A DNA stretch of 64,000 nucleotides. Origin: Theocolax elegans (taxonomy: Eukaryota; Arthropoda; Insecta; Hymenoptera; Cerocephalidae). The translations under genes and the position numbers were made by a program. Shown one piece after another: positions 1 to 13,586 of this stretch; positions within the stretch are counted from its first letter, which is position 1, and each line of letters starts with the position of its first letter. Below the pieces are notes generated by a model, which made no database searches, had not been told where the DNA came from, and saw only the letters and a program-made list of their open reading frames with translations. The stretch is taken from contig CM047425.1 of NCBI GenBank assembly GCA_026168455.1, forward strand, positions 99,079,580-99,143,579. Direction: 5' to 3'.

Positions 1-738
1 ATTATTTATGCGAATAATAATTAACTGACAATTTATTATTTTAAAAGCAATTACGGAAACTACATTTTCTCAATTTCGAATACTCATCGTTTTTATTCAT
101 AAAAATTGTTCAAACTATATATTTATTAATATTATGGATAAATTCCAGTCATGTTGTATAATGTAAAAAATAATTTTATTATTGAAATAAAAAATACGTA
201 GATGATAATAAAACTTTAACTGTCGCCGCTCTTTCATATTCCATTTTAATCCGAATTCCTTCCAAAACCATTGATATATACATGTGTGTCATCTTTTACA
301 TACGGAACATATTTATCGTATTTTGTCATTCTGCGTATCGAATTAAACATACGCATTGCAAATGATAAAAAATTATGAACCCTCTCTCTCACGTGCATCC
401 ACAAATCAGCGTAACTTTGTTCCGAAAACGCCATTTATCCTAACGTCAAATTCCGCTTGCTTGAACGTCTTTCAAGTAGCTCCCTCCCCCAGTATTTCTC
501 TCTCTAGCTCTCTCTCTCTTTCTCTATCTATTTATCTCTTCATATTTTAAATTCACTTTTAAATATCTTTTAATAATCGCGCTCCTCGCCAAAGAGGATT
601 AATGTCGAGTGACACTGAAAACTTGAGGATCGTTCGATTTGATAAAAAGAATGAGAAAAACATGCATAATTCAGTGGTAAAAGCTTCAACGTAATTATTC
701 GTACCCCGACTTGACTGCGACCTTTAACCCCCTTGGGC
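1..738. repeat. Host direct duplication block 1, copy 1 (truncated by window start)
   Basis: This AT-rich segment with a short CT-rich tract recurs almost identically at 2278-3016, an offset of 2277 bp. The copies differ only by a few indels, several in homopolymer runs. Similarity stops after the motif CCCCCTTGGGC. The short ORFs inside both copies are low-complexity and not believable genes. Confidence 0.9.
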
Positions 739-870
739 CTTTTTTCCACGAGTTTGTAGAAATCGATATTTGGTTGAACCGCGTTGACACACATTGACTG
801 CTCATCCAAAAGAGTAAAGTACAGTTATAGTAAAATTTTTCCGTTTCCAGAAAAACAGTTTGATTAACAC

Positions 871-907
<37 letters not shown>

Positions 908-2277
908 CCGGTATAAACTCAGAGAAAATTCCCATGTGAGATGTACTTAGAATCGGTAGAAAATAGAGCAATATCGCAGGAACCGTCTTCCTATCGATTC
1001 TGTAATGTCTTATAGACCAAAGAGACAGCAGGTTTCGCATGTCTCTCAAAAGTCGTGTGGCGAGGATTTCCGTTTCCTCGGATCTGCGCATTGCCATTAA
1101 AGTGTCATTCGTTGTAATAGTCGAGTGGCTATCCCTGCTACCACTCTTAACTACGCAATGCACCCATTGGAGGAATTGAGCATACGTACACACGCATACG
1201 TTTATCTACGTATACAGATATACTATATATAAATATATATGCATTTCAGGTGCTCTCGAAGGATGAATATAGGAAGGAGGTAAATCTCTACAATGCTACC
1301 AACCCAACGAATTCTATAGAGCTGTCACTCATTGTTGCCTGCCTCCGTCTCCGGGCATCGTGAGAGGTTATCCACTGGCTCTTTAGTCCTCTCTCCCTCT
1401 CTCTCTCTCTCTGTATATATATATACACACATATATACATACATATCTTTCTCTCTTTCCCCCGCGCTCACCCTCTTATTCCACCTTTTATCTTCTTTTC
1501 AGTTGCGCTCTTTCTCCTTTTCTCTTCCCCCGCTTCCTCCTTCTTGGACGTAACGGATTGCACGCGGATCTAACTTGGATTTGCTGACGTTGATTTTCTA
1601 TGGACATACTTTAAATATCGCTGCGACGTCGCCGACCTTCCCTTAGGTTTATGCGCGAACGCTAGTCCAGGACTTACAGTGCGTTACCTCCTTTCTCTCG
1701 TTCTGTCTTTCTCTTGCTCTGACTAGCTCGAGGAAGAACTGGTGTTCCTATTAACATCCTTACTAACAGACGTACGCCGTAACATTCTCTATGCTTCTGA
1801 GTCTACTATTTTTAGTCTACCTTAACGAACGATTCAATAAATATATATATATATACATATGCATTGCTTTTTTCTTACGTTTCCTGATGGGTCGACTTTA
1901 TTCCACTCGTAAATTTGCTACCTTTTCCTACACGAGAATTTTCCACGATGACAGGGGGACTCACCGTGTTAAATAATTTTAATTATTTTTAATTGAAATT
2001 AACTCGCTCGTGTGATTTTATTAATATACCTTCCTCCTCGAATTAATGCCTGAGTGCCTTTTTTCTTTTGCAATTATTGAACTTACGTAGAAACTTGAAT
2101 CGCTAATGAAAGATACTCTAATTTACCAATAATAAATTTTAATTATATTTTCCATTGGATATTCTTATTTTTCCAATTATATAGGATATTCAAATGAATT
2201 TATTTTAATATCATTTTAATATACTTTTCATGACGGTTATTCATTCCAACAGTGTTTTTCTTTTAACGTTTGCAGGC
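739..2277. other. Host non-coding DNA between duplicated copies
   Basis: No gene is recognised. The stretch holds a GA microsatellite at 872-904, CT- and TA-rich simple sequence around 1390-1450, a TA run near 1841-1858, and otherwise unstructured AT-rich sequence. Open frames here translate to Ser/Leu-rich simple repeats. Confidence 0.6.
872..904. repeat. (GA)n microsatellite
   Basis: An uninterrupted run of about 16 GA units. Confidence 0.95.
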
Positions 2278-3016
2278 ATTATTTATGCGAATAATAATTA
2301 ACTGACAATTTATTATTTTAAAAGCAATTACGGAAACTACATTTTCTCAATTTCGAATACTCATCGTTTTTATTCATAAAAATTGTTCAAACTATATATT
2401 TATTTAATATTATGGATAAATTCCAGTCATGTTGTATAATGTAAAAAATAATTTTATTATTGAAATAAAAAATACGTAGATGATAATAAAACTTTAACTG
2501 TCGCCGCTCTTTCATATTCCATTTTAATCCGAATTCCTTCCAAACCATTGATATATACATGTGTGTCATCTTTTACATACGGAACATATTTATCGTTTTT
2601 TTGTCATTCTGCGTATCGAATTAAACATACGCATTGCAAATGATAAAAAATTATGAACCCTCTCTCTCACGTGCATCCACAAATCAGCGTAACTTTGTTC
2701 CGAAAACGCCATTTATCCTAACGTCAAATTCCGCTTGCTTGAACGTCTTTCAAGTAGCTCCCTCCCCCAGTATTTCTCTCTCTAGCTCTCTCTCTCTTTC
2801 TCTATCTATTTATCTCTTCATATTTTAAATTCACTTTTAAATATCTTTTAATAATCGCGCTCCTCGCCAAAGAGGATTAATGTCGAGTGACACTGAAAAC
2901 TTGAGGATCGTTCGATTTGATAAAAAGAATGAGAAAAACATGCATAATTCAGTGGTAAAAGCTTCAACGTAATTATTCGTACCCCGACTTGACTGCGACC
3001 TTTAACCCCCTTGGGC
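2278..3016. repeat. Host direct duplication block 1, copy 2
   Basis: Near-identical copy of 1-738. It starts with the same ATTATTTATGCG motif and ends at the same point, after which the two sequences diverge. Confidence 0.9.
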
Positions 3017-6000
3017 AAACCGCCGGTTTTTCCACGAGTTTATAATGCGATCGGTGTTGAATGCCGGTTCACCGGTAATTACGGTGAGATATAGCAGCGA
3101 ATGCTCATTAAAATAGTTTAATATGTATTTGTCGAGAGAATCCTGTCGCCACATTGCGTGTACCTGTTTACCGCTCATTACTTTTACCGATCTTTTCAAA
3201 TTTCTCGCTTCCATTTTCACGAGTACTCGACATTTTGTTTAATAGGTGCTATTATTCTTACAAGTGCAGACGATGAATTATTTAAAAATGTAATTTATAT
3301 TTTATATGTCGACTTGCACGAAGAAGCTTATTATTTTTAATTACATATAATAAAAAATATACACATTATTTTTCAATGATTATATTTACATTACTTTTAT
3401 GCAATAAAATATCTACTGGACGTAGATCGAAGTATTTTAAAGTAAATAATACATTATTGTAATTTTTAAAATATTATAAGAGAGACTCCGATAAATTAAA
3501 CCGAAACGAAAATGTGCCGCAAAATTGATTTATTATTTACTTGTAGGATCAGTAGGGGCATAAAGAACGTAACCCAATTGAGCTTAATCGAAAAAAAAGA
3601 TAAACAAACCATGCTATTTTCATCGAAAGGTTCTCACTTGATTCTTCCCTGACGCATATATACCGAATTCCTCATCCGAGGAATATAAATTCAACGGATG
3701 AACGATTCATCAACCAGGAATAAAGATGCTCATTAAAGTATCTCCATCGAACGAAACTCAATCGATCCTGGAGGAAAAAAATAAATTATCGAAGTAAATC
3801 ACGGCCAAGTGCAAATATAACTTGCTTGGTCGATTAAACGATACTCATTGAGTAAGTCGCGAAAGCGACCGTATCTTTTTTTTTCTTACCCAACACCAGG
3901 GGACCTACGGTAAAGAGAAAAAGAGAGAAAAAGAGAGAAAAAGAGAAAGAAAGAAAGATGTAAGATGAAGAAGGAGAATCGAGCATCACGCCTATCTTCG
4001 CATTAATCCCGAACGATCCAGCAAAGGCGCACATTCGCTCGCGATTATTGGTTCGATGCACGCAACCTTATGTATCCCATAGCGAGGATACTGATCGCCT
4101 CGATTAATAATCGAGCTTCAAACAACCGTTTTTTTTTTCATCTCCTACATCGGCGACACCTAATATAGCGAGACGAATTTATTATCTGCTCCAACGGGTG
4201 ACAGTACGCCACCGCTTCGATTTCTTTATTTTTCTTTTCTCTTTCTTTTTTTTTTGATCGATGCGTAACATCCCGAGATAGAATGTTTCTTTTGCTACGG
4301 TGACGAAGCGCGAGATGTGCTTGCTACTTTTCCGAATCCCATTAGCACCTATTCGAGGCGCGAAATTTAGTGAGTCGATCTTATCTTCCAGTTGAGGAGT
4401 GCACGCTCATTTAAATATATTATTTTCGGTAGAAACGGCGATGAGCATTTCAAGGGGGAATATTCAAAATTTCCTGGTTTATACGTTGAAACACTTGGTT
4501 ATGTATTCTCATTAATCTTTAGATTGGAGATAAGATTGTTCATAAGCATTAAAAATATAGAATAAATCTATTAATAGGGTTGAATTAATATATAATTTAA
4601 TTGCTTACAGTTTCTTTTGACACCTAATAAATTTGTTCAACATTTTTTATTAATTTATTTAAAACAAAAAAAATTTAAATAAATTGTTAAAAATACACGT
4701 ACAGCTATACGGTCATGTGTAATAAAAATGTTTTAAAAGATCAACTCGTTTCGACTGAAAATGGTATGAATTTTTATCGGAATGTCCGTTTTATTTATCA
4801 TAAATAAAATAAATAACCAAGTACATATTTATAGTTTACGAAGTAAGCAATTTGGCGTATTATACAAGGGTTGCCGAATAAACGCTATCGTTAAAAATAA
4901 AGGCGCGAGCGTATAGAATCTTGGCTCGAAGCAATAAAATACGGAAAGAAATTGAATTTCCTTGTCAGAGAACGGCATTCGAATACCGAATCAACCCACC
5001 CAGTAATAAAGACGAGTGCTTCCCCGTGTTCTTTCTGCAGATGGTATGCCAAAACTTATCTCGCCAGATTATCCGTCTGTCCAATGTGTACGCGAGCTGT
5101 AATTTTCCTAATTCCAATTACGTTTTTATTCAACCACAATAACTTTTAATTTGGGCAATTAAAATTAAGACTTGAACGTTTCAAGTGAACAGTGAATTTT
5201 GGCAAGTTCTATTACACAAAAGAATATACATATAGGTATGCGTGTACATTTAAATTGGAATTTTGAAAATTTGAATGTTACTTAAATGTAATTGTAGGAA
5301 TTTAAAAATCGATTAAAGATATTTAAGGTAGAAAACGAGAAATAATGTAAAAGCAAAAAAAGTCAAATTTGATTTTTTTTCAATACCAATTGAATATTGA
5401 TATTCTAATTAATTAAGTTACCTGATCGAGAAAACCACTTAAAAAAAAATTCAAAATTTTATTGTAAGATTCACTTTCTTCGGAACCATGTATATTTATT
5501 CTTAACGACATAAAAAAGAGAATTGAATCCACATATTAATTAATTTTATCTCGAAGTAAGAAAAAAATATAATTGGCGCGATACACGATTTTCGTTGAGA
5601 AATTAATATACTCGATATGTATATATATATTTTTTTTATTTAAAACAAAAAGAGAATAACAACAACAAAAATATATAACAACCCTGGCGTTAAAATATGC
5701 CGAGCCATCAATCAGCGTCGTTGCATCGTCCCATACACGAGATGTAGCCGCGAAATTTCGATACACATTATCCTTATCTGTTATAATCTACAGGTCTGTT
5801 CGGTCTTCTTCTTATTTTTTTTATCTCGGGCGTGCTGAAACACAAAAGCGTGTGGCCCCGAATTCGTACGTGTAGTTAATGGCAGGCACGAGTCACGCCG
5901 GGTTGAGTGCAAACACGCCTTTGCAATGGGGGACGGGAAGGGGGCACATGGCATCCGCTTTACCCTAAAGTCCCCGGCGCTCGCGGTGCCAGGCCCAGGA

Positions 6001-6892
6001 ATGACCGCCTCTTCGGATATATTACGATGTATGTATTAGCATAATTATTGGTTGTTCGCTATCAGTGCCGGCGGCCGGCGTTCACCAATTTATGATTTCA
6101 TCGCTCCGTTGCCCTGCGTAGACGCATGTATACCCATATCCGTGTGAGTCTTTCTCTTTCTCTCTACGTACAGTGCTAACAATTTTATTGATTTCAAATA
6201 ATTTTTCGATGTTGTTATTATTTTCTTGTTTCGAAGCGATGAGAAATTTATCTATGTAGAGAGTAAAGATATTGTTGTAGAAACAATTGTTGATTAATAT
6301 AATTTTTTCATGGTCTATTTATTCACTTCATATTTAACACACATGTCGTAAACTGACGAATAATTTTTTTTACTTATACACAATACGATTGCTTTATTTA
6401 TTTAGTCGAATTTATATTATAAAAAGTAATTATGCACAAAAACGTAGAACGTACCCAATTAACATATTAATTGAAATTTTCAAGTAAAATCCACCAGTTC
6501 AATGTCAGAATAAACTATTTTTTCCTACATGCAAATTAGTGTTCTCTTCTTTGGATAATAATTGCAGTTCTTCAGCGCATTTCATGAGCAATGCAGTTTC
6601 AAGACTTATATACAATGTACAAATATTACTCGACGATTCTCAAGCGTGTATGCATTGTAAACATATAACAAGATGCTTATATCCAATCAGGATAATATTT
6701 AATAAGTGGTCATTCAAAGCATACCTTCGTAAATAAATGTGTTATATACAAAATTCTAATGATATCGTTCAATGAAAATCAACCATTATTTTAATATAGA
6801 TATATAATAAAATGTGTAATTTGGATATTATTTACAATATTTTCAATTATGTGTCAGGTTTTTCAGATATCGTTCCATAACGAAGAAAATAG
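3017..6892. other. Host non-coding DNA
   Basis: I see no gene with coding character. The region is AT-rich with an A/G-rich stretch near 3910-3960. A CpG-rich patch at about 5820-6130 contains no long open frame and could be a regulatory element, which is an inference from composition only. Confidence 0.5.
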
Positions 6893-9270
6893 AAATTCGA
6901 AAAGAAAATAAGAGCGGAAAAGAGATATTTTGTTTAGTTCCCATAGGTAAATGTTTTTGATTAAATAGATATATTATGTATGTAGCTACTTATACTATTA
7001 AATTAGACCTCAATTTGTGGAGTTGACTATTTTAATATAAATCGATGACGGTTTGCGAATGCGTGTTTCGAAAAATGCCAAGAAATGTAATTTTTTACCA
7101 CTGAAGTAAAGAGAAAAAGAGAGTATATTCCTACCCCTCACCGCCCGATCCCCAGTGGCAGGTGCTTAAGATTCCCAGAGATCGCGCGCTCTCTTGCAAA
7201 AGAGCAAAACCAGTTGTACTGCATTTGGATCGCATTTATTCGGGCCATTTTATCTTATTCCTCTGCCTCCCTCCCTTTCTCCCTGGTTTCTCGAACGCAC
7301 CCGTAGGCGAATAAGCGCGCACATCGAACGCCGATTTCAGATCAACTGTATACACATTTCTCATTATTTTATGAATCTCGCACACTTGTACGCTTTGACA
7401 TTTTATATATGAATAATTTTTTATCTCGATGATTTGAATTTTTTTTTGTGTAGATATACTTTATACTTCGGAGATTTCATAAAATGTTAAAAAGATTATT
7501 CTACTTCTGATAAAACTTTCAACGAAAGTCTGGCATGATTCTAAACAGAATTTTTTAGTAAAAATTAGTAATATTGATTCCTTAATCCTTGTATTTACTA
7601 CCATGACAATTAATTTTAATTAATAAAGCCATTAATTCGGGGTATGTAATATTTTTGTAAATGCTTTTAAACCAAATGTAATAATATTGTAAAAATTAAA
7701 CTTTGTAACGTGTGATTTAATAAAACGCATTAAATCTTAAAAAGTAACTGCTTTTACAAATTCGTCAATAAATCTAATAAGCTGTAAGCGTGGAGATCAA
7801 TGGTTTACATAACCCGTGTAATAAAATACAAGCTATAAACGACCAACAAATTACAAAAAAATTGTTCCAAATTTTATGAGATTCTTTATGAATGAGTTCT
7901 TAGTAATTTTTTTTTACATTAGAGAGTTCACGTGTATATAACTCGATATTCAAGAGCATTTACGAGGAAAATATATAGCCACATCATGTAACAAAAATAT
8001 TTCCTTTGGTTAAAGGATGCATTCTTTCAATTACCGCGTAGCCAAGTTTTTCACAAGGACCTCTTACAATCTGAAGTCACCAGTCAATTTTTACATTGCC
8101 ATCAAGATAATTAGCTTACAAAAATTATGATAAATTGCACTCATTAAAATTAATACCTCACTATATATATTAGCGGACAATGTTACATTTTAATAACTTT
8201 ACTAATTCGCTGAAAGTCGTTAATAAGTTTGACTCATACTTGACCTTTTGTTAAGATCATATTAAGTACTAAAAAATTGTATCAGTCGTTCATTATCTGA
8301 ATTATACATATGCTGCAGTAAAAATACAGGTTTTAAAGGACAATAATGAAAAAGATAAATGCGTGCTGAGTGCCCCTAGATGAGACTCTTTTCTTATGTC
8401 AGACGTCAGTTTGTGATTGAAAGAGGAACGTTATCTCTCCATTTCGTTTTTCTGTTCTTTCCCGCGCGCCATATGTGTACTTTCATCATCCGACGTGTTT
8501 AACATATTTCATTAGAAATATTGCTAAACACGAGCATTAAGGGTTCCTGCAATGTTCGAATTTAACGAGCGAAAATGCATACGTTCCCTTGCATAGATAA
8601 ACTTGCACGATTTATCCTGTGTACATTTTAGAGAGTTATTCCTCTTAAATCTGGCTTTTCATTTCTCCAATTAAACCAAAAGAGAGCAGTGAATCATTTG
8701 AGCAGATATGTGTATACCCGTGAGAATGACAATAACCCGCATCCTAGTTCTTCAACTCATGCAGTCAAATCAGGACAAGCCAAATAAGTACTCGAAATAA
8801 TGTATTTCGTTAAATCGATATAATACAGACATTTTAAGAGAAAGAAAAGGAAGTTGCTCGGTAGAACGGTATTATTTTCACTTAATGTTAACAAACACTC
8901 TCACTGGCGAATATTCCAAAACGAAGCAATGTAATTAATAAAAGCATCAGGTGAGAACAAAGCAAGTATTTATGAGGTATATCGCATTTAAAATATAAAT
9001 ATCGCCGACTATAATAATTACAGAGCAGATTTATCAATTGATCTTACTACCTCGATTTATCGCAACAAGATCTCAATTGCGTTTCTCGAGCAACCGCATC
9101 TTAGAGAGAGAGACTGAGAGAGTGAAAGAGAGCCAGGGAGAGAGAGAGAGAGAGAGAGAGGGGTGGGGTAGGGAAGGAGGGGGGGGGGGCAAGAGCCGAT
9201 GTTAAAGCGCAAGTAGTACAAGGAGCGTCCAGAGACAAAATCCCCGCGTAATTCCACCAGAATGCGAGTG
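6893..9270. repeat. Host direct duplication block 2, copy A (insertion-free)
   Basis: A 2378-bp unit whose start recurs at 9271. This copy has the uninterrupted sequence around 8196-8215 (AATAACTTT directly followed by ACTAATTCGC) that is split by an 800-bp insertion in the second copy. It therefore records the empty insertion site. It ends in a GA-rich, G-rich tract. Confidence 0.9.
9137..9190. repeat. (GA)n followed by poly-G tract
   Basis: A GA run of about 24 bp is followed by several G-runs ending in a run of about 12 G. The diverged counterpart in the second copy is near 13455-13502. Confidence 0.85.
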
Positions 9271-10632
9271 AAATTCGAAAAGAAAATAAGAGCGGAAAAG
9301 AGATATTTTGTTTAGTTCCCATAGGTAAATGTTTTTGATTAAATAGATATATTATGTATGTAGCTACTTATACTATTAAATTAGACCTCAATTTGTGGAG
9401 TTGACTATTTTAATATAAATCGATGACGGTTTGCGAATGCGTGTTTCGAAAAATGCCAAGAAATGTAATTTTTTACCACTGAAGTAAAGAGAAAAAGAGA
9501 GTATATTCCTACCCCTCACCGCCCGATCCCCAGTGGCAGGTGCTTAAGATTCCCAGAGATCGCGCGCTCTCTTGCAAAAGAGCAAAACCAGTTGTACTGC
9601 ATTTGGATCGCATTTATTCGGGCCATTTTATCTTATTCCTCTGCCTCCCTCCCTTTCTCCCTGGTTTCTCGAACGCACCCGTAGGCGAATAAGCGCGCAC
9701 ATCGAACGCCGATTTCAGATCAACTGTATACACATTTCTCATTATTTTATGAATCTCGCACACTTGTACGCTTTGACATTTTATATATGAATAATTTTTT
9801 ATCTCGATGATTTGAATTTTTTTTGTGTAGATATACTTTATACTTCGGAGATTTCATAAAATGTTAAAAAGATTATTCTACTTCTGATAAAACTTTCAAC
9901 GAAAGTCTGGCATGATTCTAAACAGAATTTTTTAGTAAAAATTAGTAATATTGATTCTTTAATCCTAGTATTTACTATCATGACAATTAATTTTATAAGG
10001 AATTCCGTTAACTCTGTAAATCAAATCTGTATTTAATTAACTGCGATAATGTGATTAATAAAGCCATTAATTCGGGGTATGTAATATTTTTGTAAATGCT
10101 TTTAAACCAAATGTAATAATATTGTAAAAATTAAACTTTGTAACGTGTGATTTAATAAAACGCATTAAATTTAAAAAGTAACTGCTTTTACAAATTCGTC
10201 AATAAATCTAATAAGCTGTAAGCGTGGAGATCAATGGTTTACATAACCCATGTAATAAAATACAAGCTATAAACGACCAACAAATTACAAAAAAATTGTT
10301 CCAAATTTTATGAGATTCTTTATGAATGAGTTCTTAGTAATTTTTTTTTACATTAGAGAGTTCACGTGTATATAACTCGATATTCAAGAGCATTTACGAG
10401 GAAAATATAGCCACATCATGTAACAAAAATATTTCCTTTGGTTTAAGGATGCATTCTTTCAATTACCGCGTAGCCAAGTTTTTCACAAGGACCTCTTACA
10501 ATCTGAAGTCACCAGTCAATTTTTACATTCCCATCAAGATAATTAGCTTACAAAAATTATGATAAATTGCACTCATTAAAATTAATACCTCACTATATAT
10601 ATTAGCGGACAATGTTACATTTTAATTACTTT

Positions 10633-10840
10633 TTCCTACTATCGAGCGCAAAGTTCGAGTTTGCGCACTCATTGCGTGCGCAAAGTTCCACTTTCCCACA
10701 CGCTATAATTCTACAATTGAGCGTGCGGGAAAGTAGTTGAGCGTGCGGGAAAGTAGTTAAGCGTGCGGAAAAGTGGTTGAACACGTAGGAAAGTATAAGA
10801 AGTTGGGCGCAATACAATACGTATGAATATGGGCACGTAA
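10633..10840. mobile_element. Partial copy of hairpin-rich insertion
   Basis: This matches the first 210 bp or so of the element at 11715-12514, including the 20-bp minisatellite around 10730-10790. It breaks off at the 14-bp motif TCGAACGCCGATTT, which the element shares with the host flank. The second nested copy of the flank begins there. Confidence 0.75.
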
Positions 10841-11714
10841 TCGAACGCCGATTTCAGATCAACTGTATACACATTTCTCATTATTTTATGAATCTCGCAC
10901 ACTTGTACGCTTTGACATTTTATATATGAATAATTTTTTATCTCGATGATTTGAATTTTTTTTGTGTAGATATACTTTATACTTCGGAGATTTCATAAAA
11001 TGTTAAAAAGATTATTCTACTTCTGATAAAACTTTCAACGAAAGTCTGGCATGATTCTAAACAGAATTTTTTAGTAAAAATTAGTAATATTGATTCCTTA
11101 ATCCTTGTATTTACTACCATGACAATTAATTTTAATTAATAAAGCCATTAATTCGGGGTATGTAATATTTTTGTAAATGCTTTTAAACCAAATGTAATAT
11201 ATTGTAAAAATTAAACTTTGTAACGTGTGATTTAATAAAACGCATTAAATCTTAAAAGTAACTGCTTTTACAAATTCGTCAATAAATCTAATAAGCTGTA
11301 AGCGTGGAGATCAATGGTTTACATAACCCATGTAATAAAATACAAGCTATAAACGACCAACAAATTACAAAAAAATTGTTCCAAATTTTATGAGATTCTT
11401 TATGAATGAGTTCTTAGTAATTTTTTTTTACATTAGAGAGTTCACGTGTATATAACTCGATATTCAAGAGCATTTACGAGGAAAATATATAGCCACATCA
11501 TGTAACAAAAATATTTCCTTTGGTTTAAGGATGCATTCTTTCAATTACCGCGTAGCCAAGTTTTTCACAAGGACCTCTTACAATCTGAAGTCACCAGTCA
11601 ATTTTTACATTGCCATCAAGATAATTAGCTTACAAAAATTATGATAAATTGCACTCATTAAAATTAATACCTCACTATATATATTAGCGGACAATGTTAC
11701 ATTTTAATAACTTT

Positions 11715-12514
11715 TTCCTACTATCGAGCGCAAAGTTCGAGTTTGCGCACTCATTTGCGTGCGCAAAGTTCCACTTTCCCACACGCTATAATTCTACAAT
11801 TGAGCGTGCGGGAAAGTAGTTGAGCGTGCGGGAAAGTAGTTAAGCGTGCGGAAAAGTGGTTGAACACGTAGGAAAGTATAAGAAGTTGGGCGCAATACAA
11901 TACGTATGAATATGGGCACGTAACTCGAACGCCGATTTGTTTACGTCTTGTTACTTAGCAACATCTTTATTTATGTTAAAAGTTTCAATCTTAATTTTGA
12001 CGTCTCACTTGCGGCTCTATATATACGTATTTATATGTTCTGAATAAGGATGACATCAGTAAGTGGGGTCGACAGTGATAGTGACGATGTGTTCGATGAT
12101 GTGCCACCGGAATAGCTTAAAGCAGCAAAAGAATAGCTTTGAATACGTTGCCAAATTTCTAAACAAAAATATACAAAAGTTTACAATGAGTTCAAAAAGT
12201 GGCGTAGTACAAGAAATACGAAATCATTTGCAGAGTCCGTTTTATTACTGTATTTAAACGAAATATCAACAAATTTAAATTTAAATGTTAAATTAACGGT
12301 TTTTCATTTTTTTAAGCGGGGGGGCTCCGCCCCCCCAAACCCCCCGTCCCCCCAACTTTCCCTCCGCCCACGCGGTTCTGCTCAAATGTGTCGAACTTTG
12401 CGCACTCAGTAGGAAAAATAGTATACGATACCTCGTGCGCTCGTAGGTTATCTCGCACTCGCTTCGCTCGTGCGGGAACAACCTACTTTGCGCACTCGTA
12501 TCGTAATGTACTAT
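11715..12514. mobile_element. Non-autonomous hairpin-rich insertion (800 bp), family unknown
   Basis: Comparison with the empty site in copy A gives exact borders: the flank CTTT precedes and ACTAATTCGC follows, with no obvious target duplication. Inside are a 20-bp minisatellite (three to four units of GAGCGTGCGGGAAAGTAGTT, with variants), a GC palindrome near 12316-12335, another palindrome near 12450-12475, and repeated GTGCGCAAAGT-like motifs in both orientations near the ends. Lack of a target duplication and terminal hairpins could fit a Helitron-like element, but I cannot assign a family. Short frames around 12050-12257 look like a decayed coding fragment. Confidence 0.65.
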
Positions 12515-13586
12515 ACTAATTCGCTGAAAGTCGTTAATCAGTTTGACTCATACTTGACCTTTTGTTAAGATCATATTAAGTACTAAAAAATTGTATCAGT
12601 CGTTCATTATCTGAATTATACATATGCTGCAGTAAAAAATACAGGTTTTAAAGGACAATAATGAAAAAGATAAATGCGTGCTGAGTGCCCCTAGATGAGA
12701 CTCTTTTCTTATGTCAGACGTCAGTTTGTGATTGAAAGAGGAACGTTATCTCTCCATTTCGTTTTTCTGTTCTTTCCCGCGCGCCATATGTGTACTTTCA
12801 TCATCCGACGTGTTTAACATATTTCATTAGAAATATTGCTAAACACGAGCATTAAGGGTTCTGCAATGTTCGAATTTAACGAGCGAAAATGCATACGTTC
12901 CCTTGCATAGATAAACTTGCACGATTTATCCTGTGTACATTTTAGAGCAGTTATTCCTCTTAAATCTGGCTTTTTCATTTCTCCAATTAAACAAAAGAGA
13001 GCAGTGAATCATTTGAGCAGATTGTGTATACCCGTGAGAATGACAATAACCCGCATCCTAGTTCTTCAACTCATGCAGTCAAATCAGGACAAGCCAAATA
13101 AGTACTCGAAATAATGTATTTCGTTAAATCGAAATCATACAGACATTTAAGAGAAAGAAAAGGAAGTTGCTCGGTAGAACGGTATTATTTTCACTTAATG
13201 TTAACAAACACTCTCACTGGCGAATATTCCAAAACGAAGCAATGTAATTAATAAAAGCATCAGGTGAGAACAAAGCAAGTATTTATGAGGTATATCGCAT
13301 TTAAAATATAAATATCGCCGACTATAATAATTACAGAGCAGATTTATCAATTGATCTTACTACCTCGATTTATCGCAACAAGATCTCAATTGCGTTTTCT
13401 CGAGCAACCGCATCTTAGAGAGAGAGAGCTGAGAGAGTGAAAGAGAGCCAGGGAGAGAGAGAGAGAGAGGAGGGGTGGGGAAGGCAAGGAGGAGGGGGGG
13501 GGGCAAGAGCCGATGTTAAAGCGCAAGTAGTACAAGGAGCGTCCAGAGACAAAATCCCCGCGTAATTCCACCAGAATGCGAGTGAG

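Larger units (their letters stand above)
9271..13586. repeat. Host direct duplication block 2, copy B (insertion-bearing, internally duplicated)
   Basis: This second copy of 6893-9270 is expanded by an inserted element (11715-12514) and by a nested duplication of about 1.1 kb (about 9704-10840 and 10841-11936). After the insertion, homology to copy A resumes at ACTAATTCGC (12515) and continues to 13586. Confidence 0.85.

Noticed and set aside
870..1193. Long minus-strand frame over the GA repeat
   Set aside because: Its Ser/Leu repeat tail is the translation of the microsatellite; no domain is seen. The same applies to the frames near 9057-9322, 27187-27718 and 35379-35705.
10700..11880. Regular short repeats resembling a CRISPR array
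   Set aside because: Units are contiguous, about 20 bp and without spacers, so this is a minisatellite within a eukaryotic transposon.
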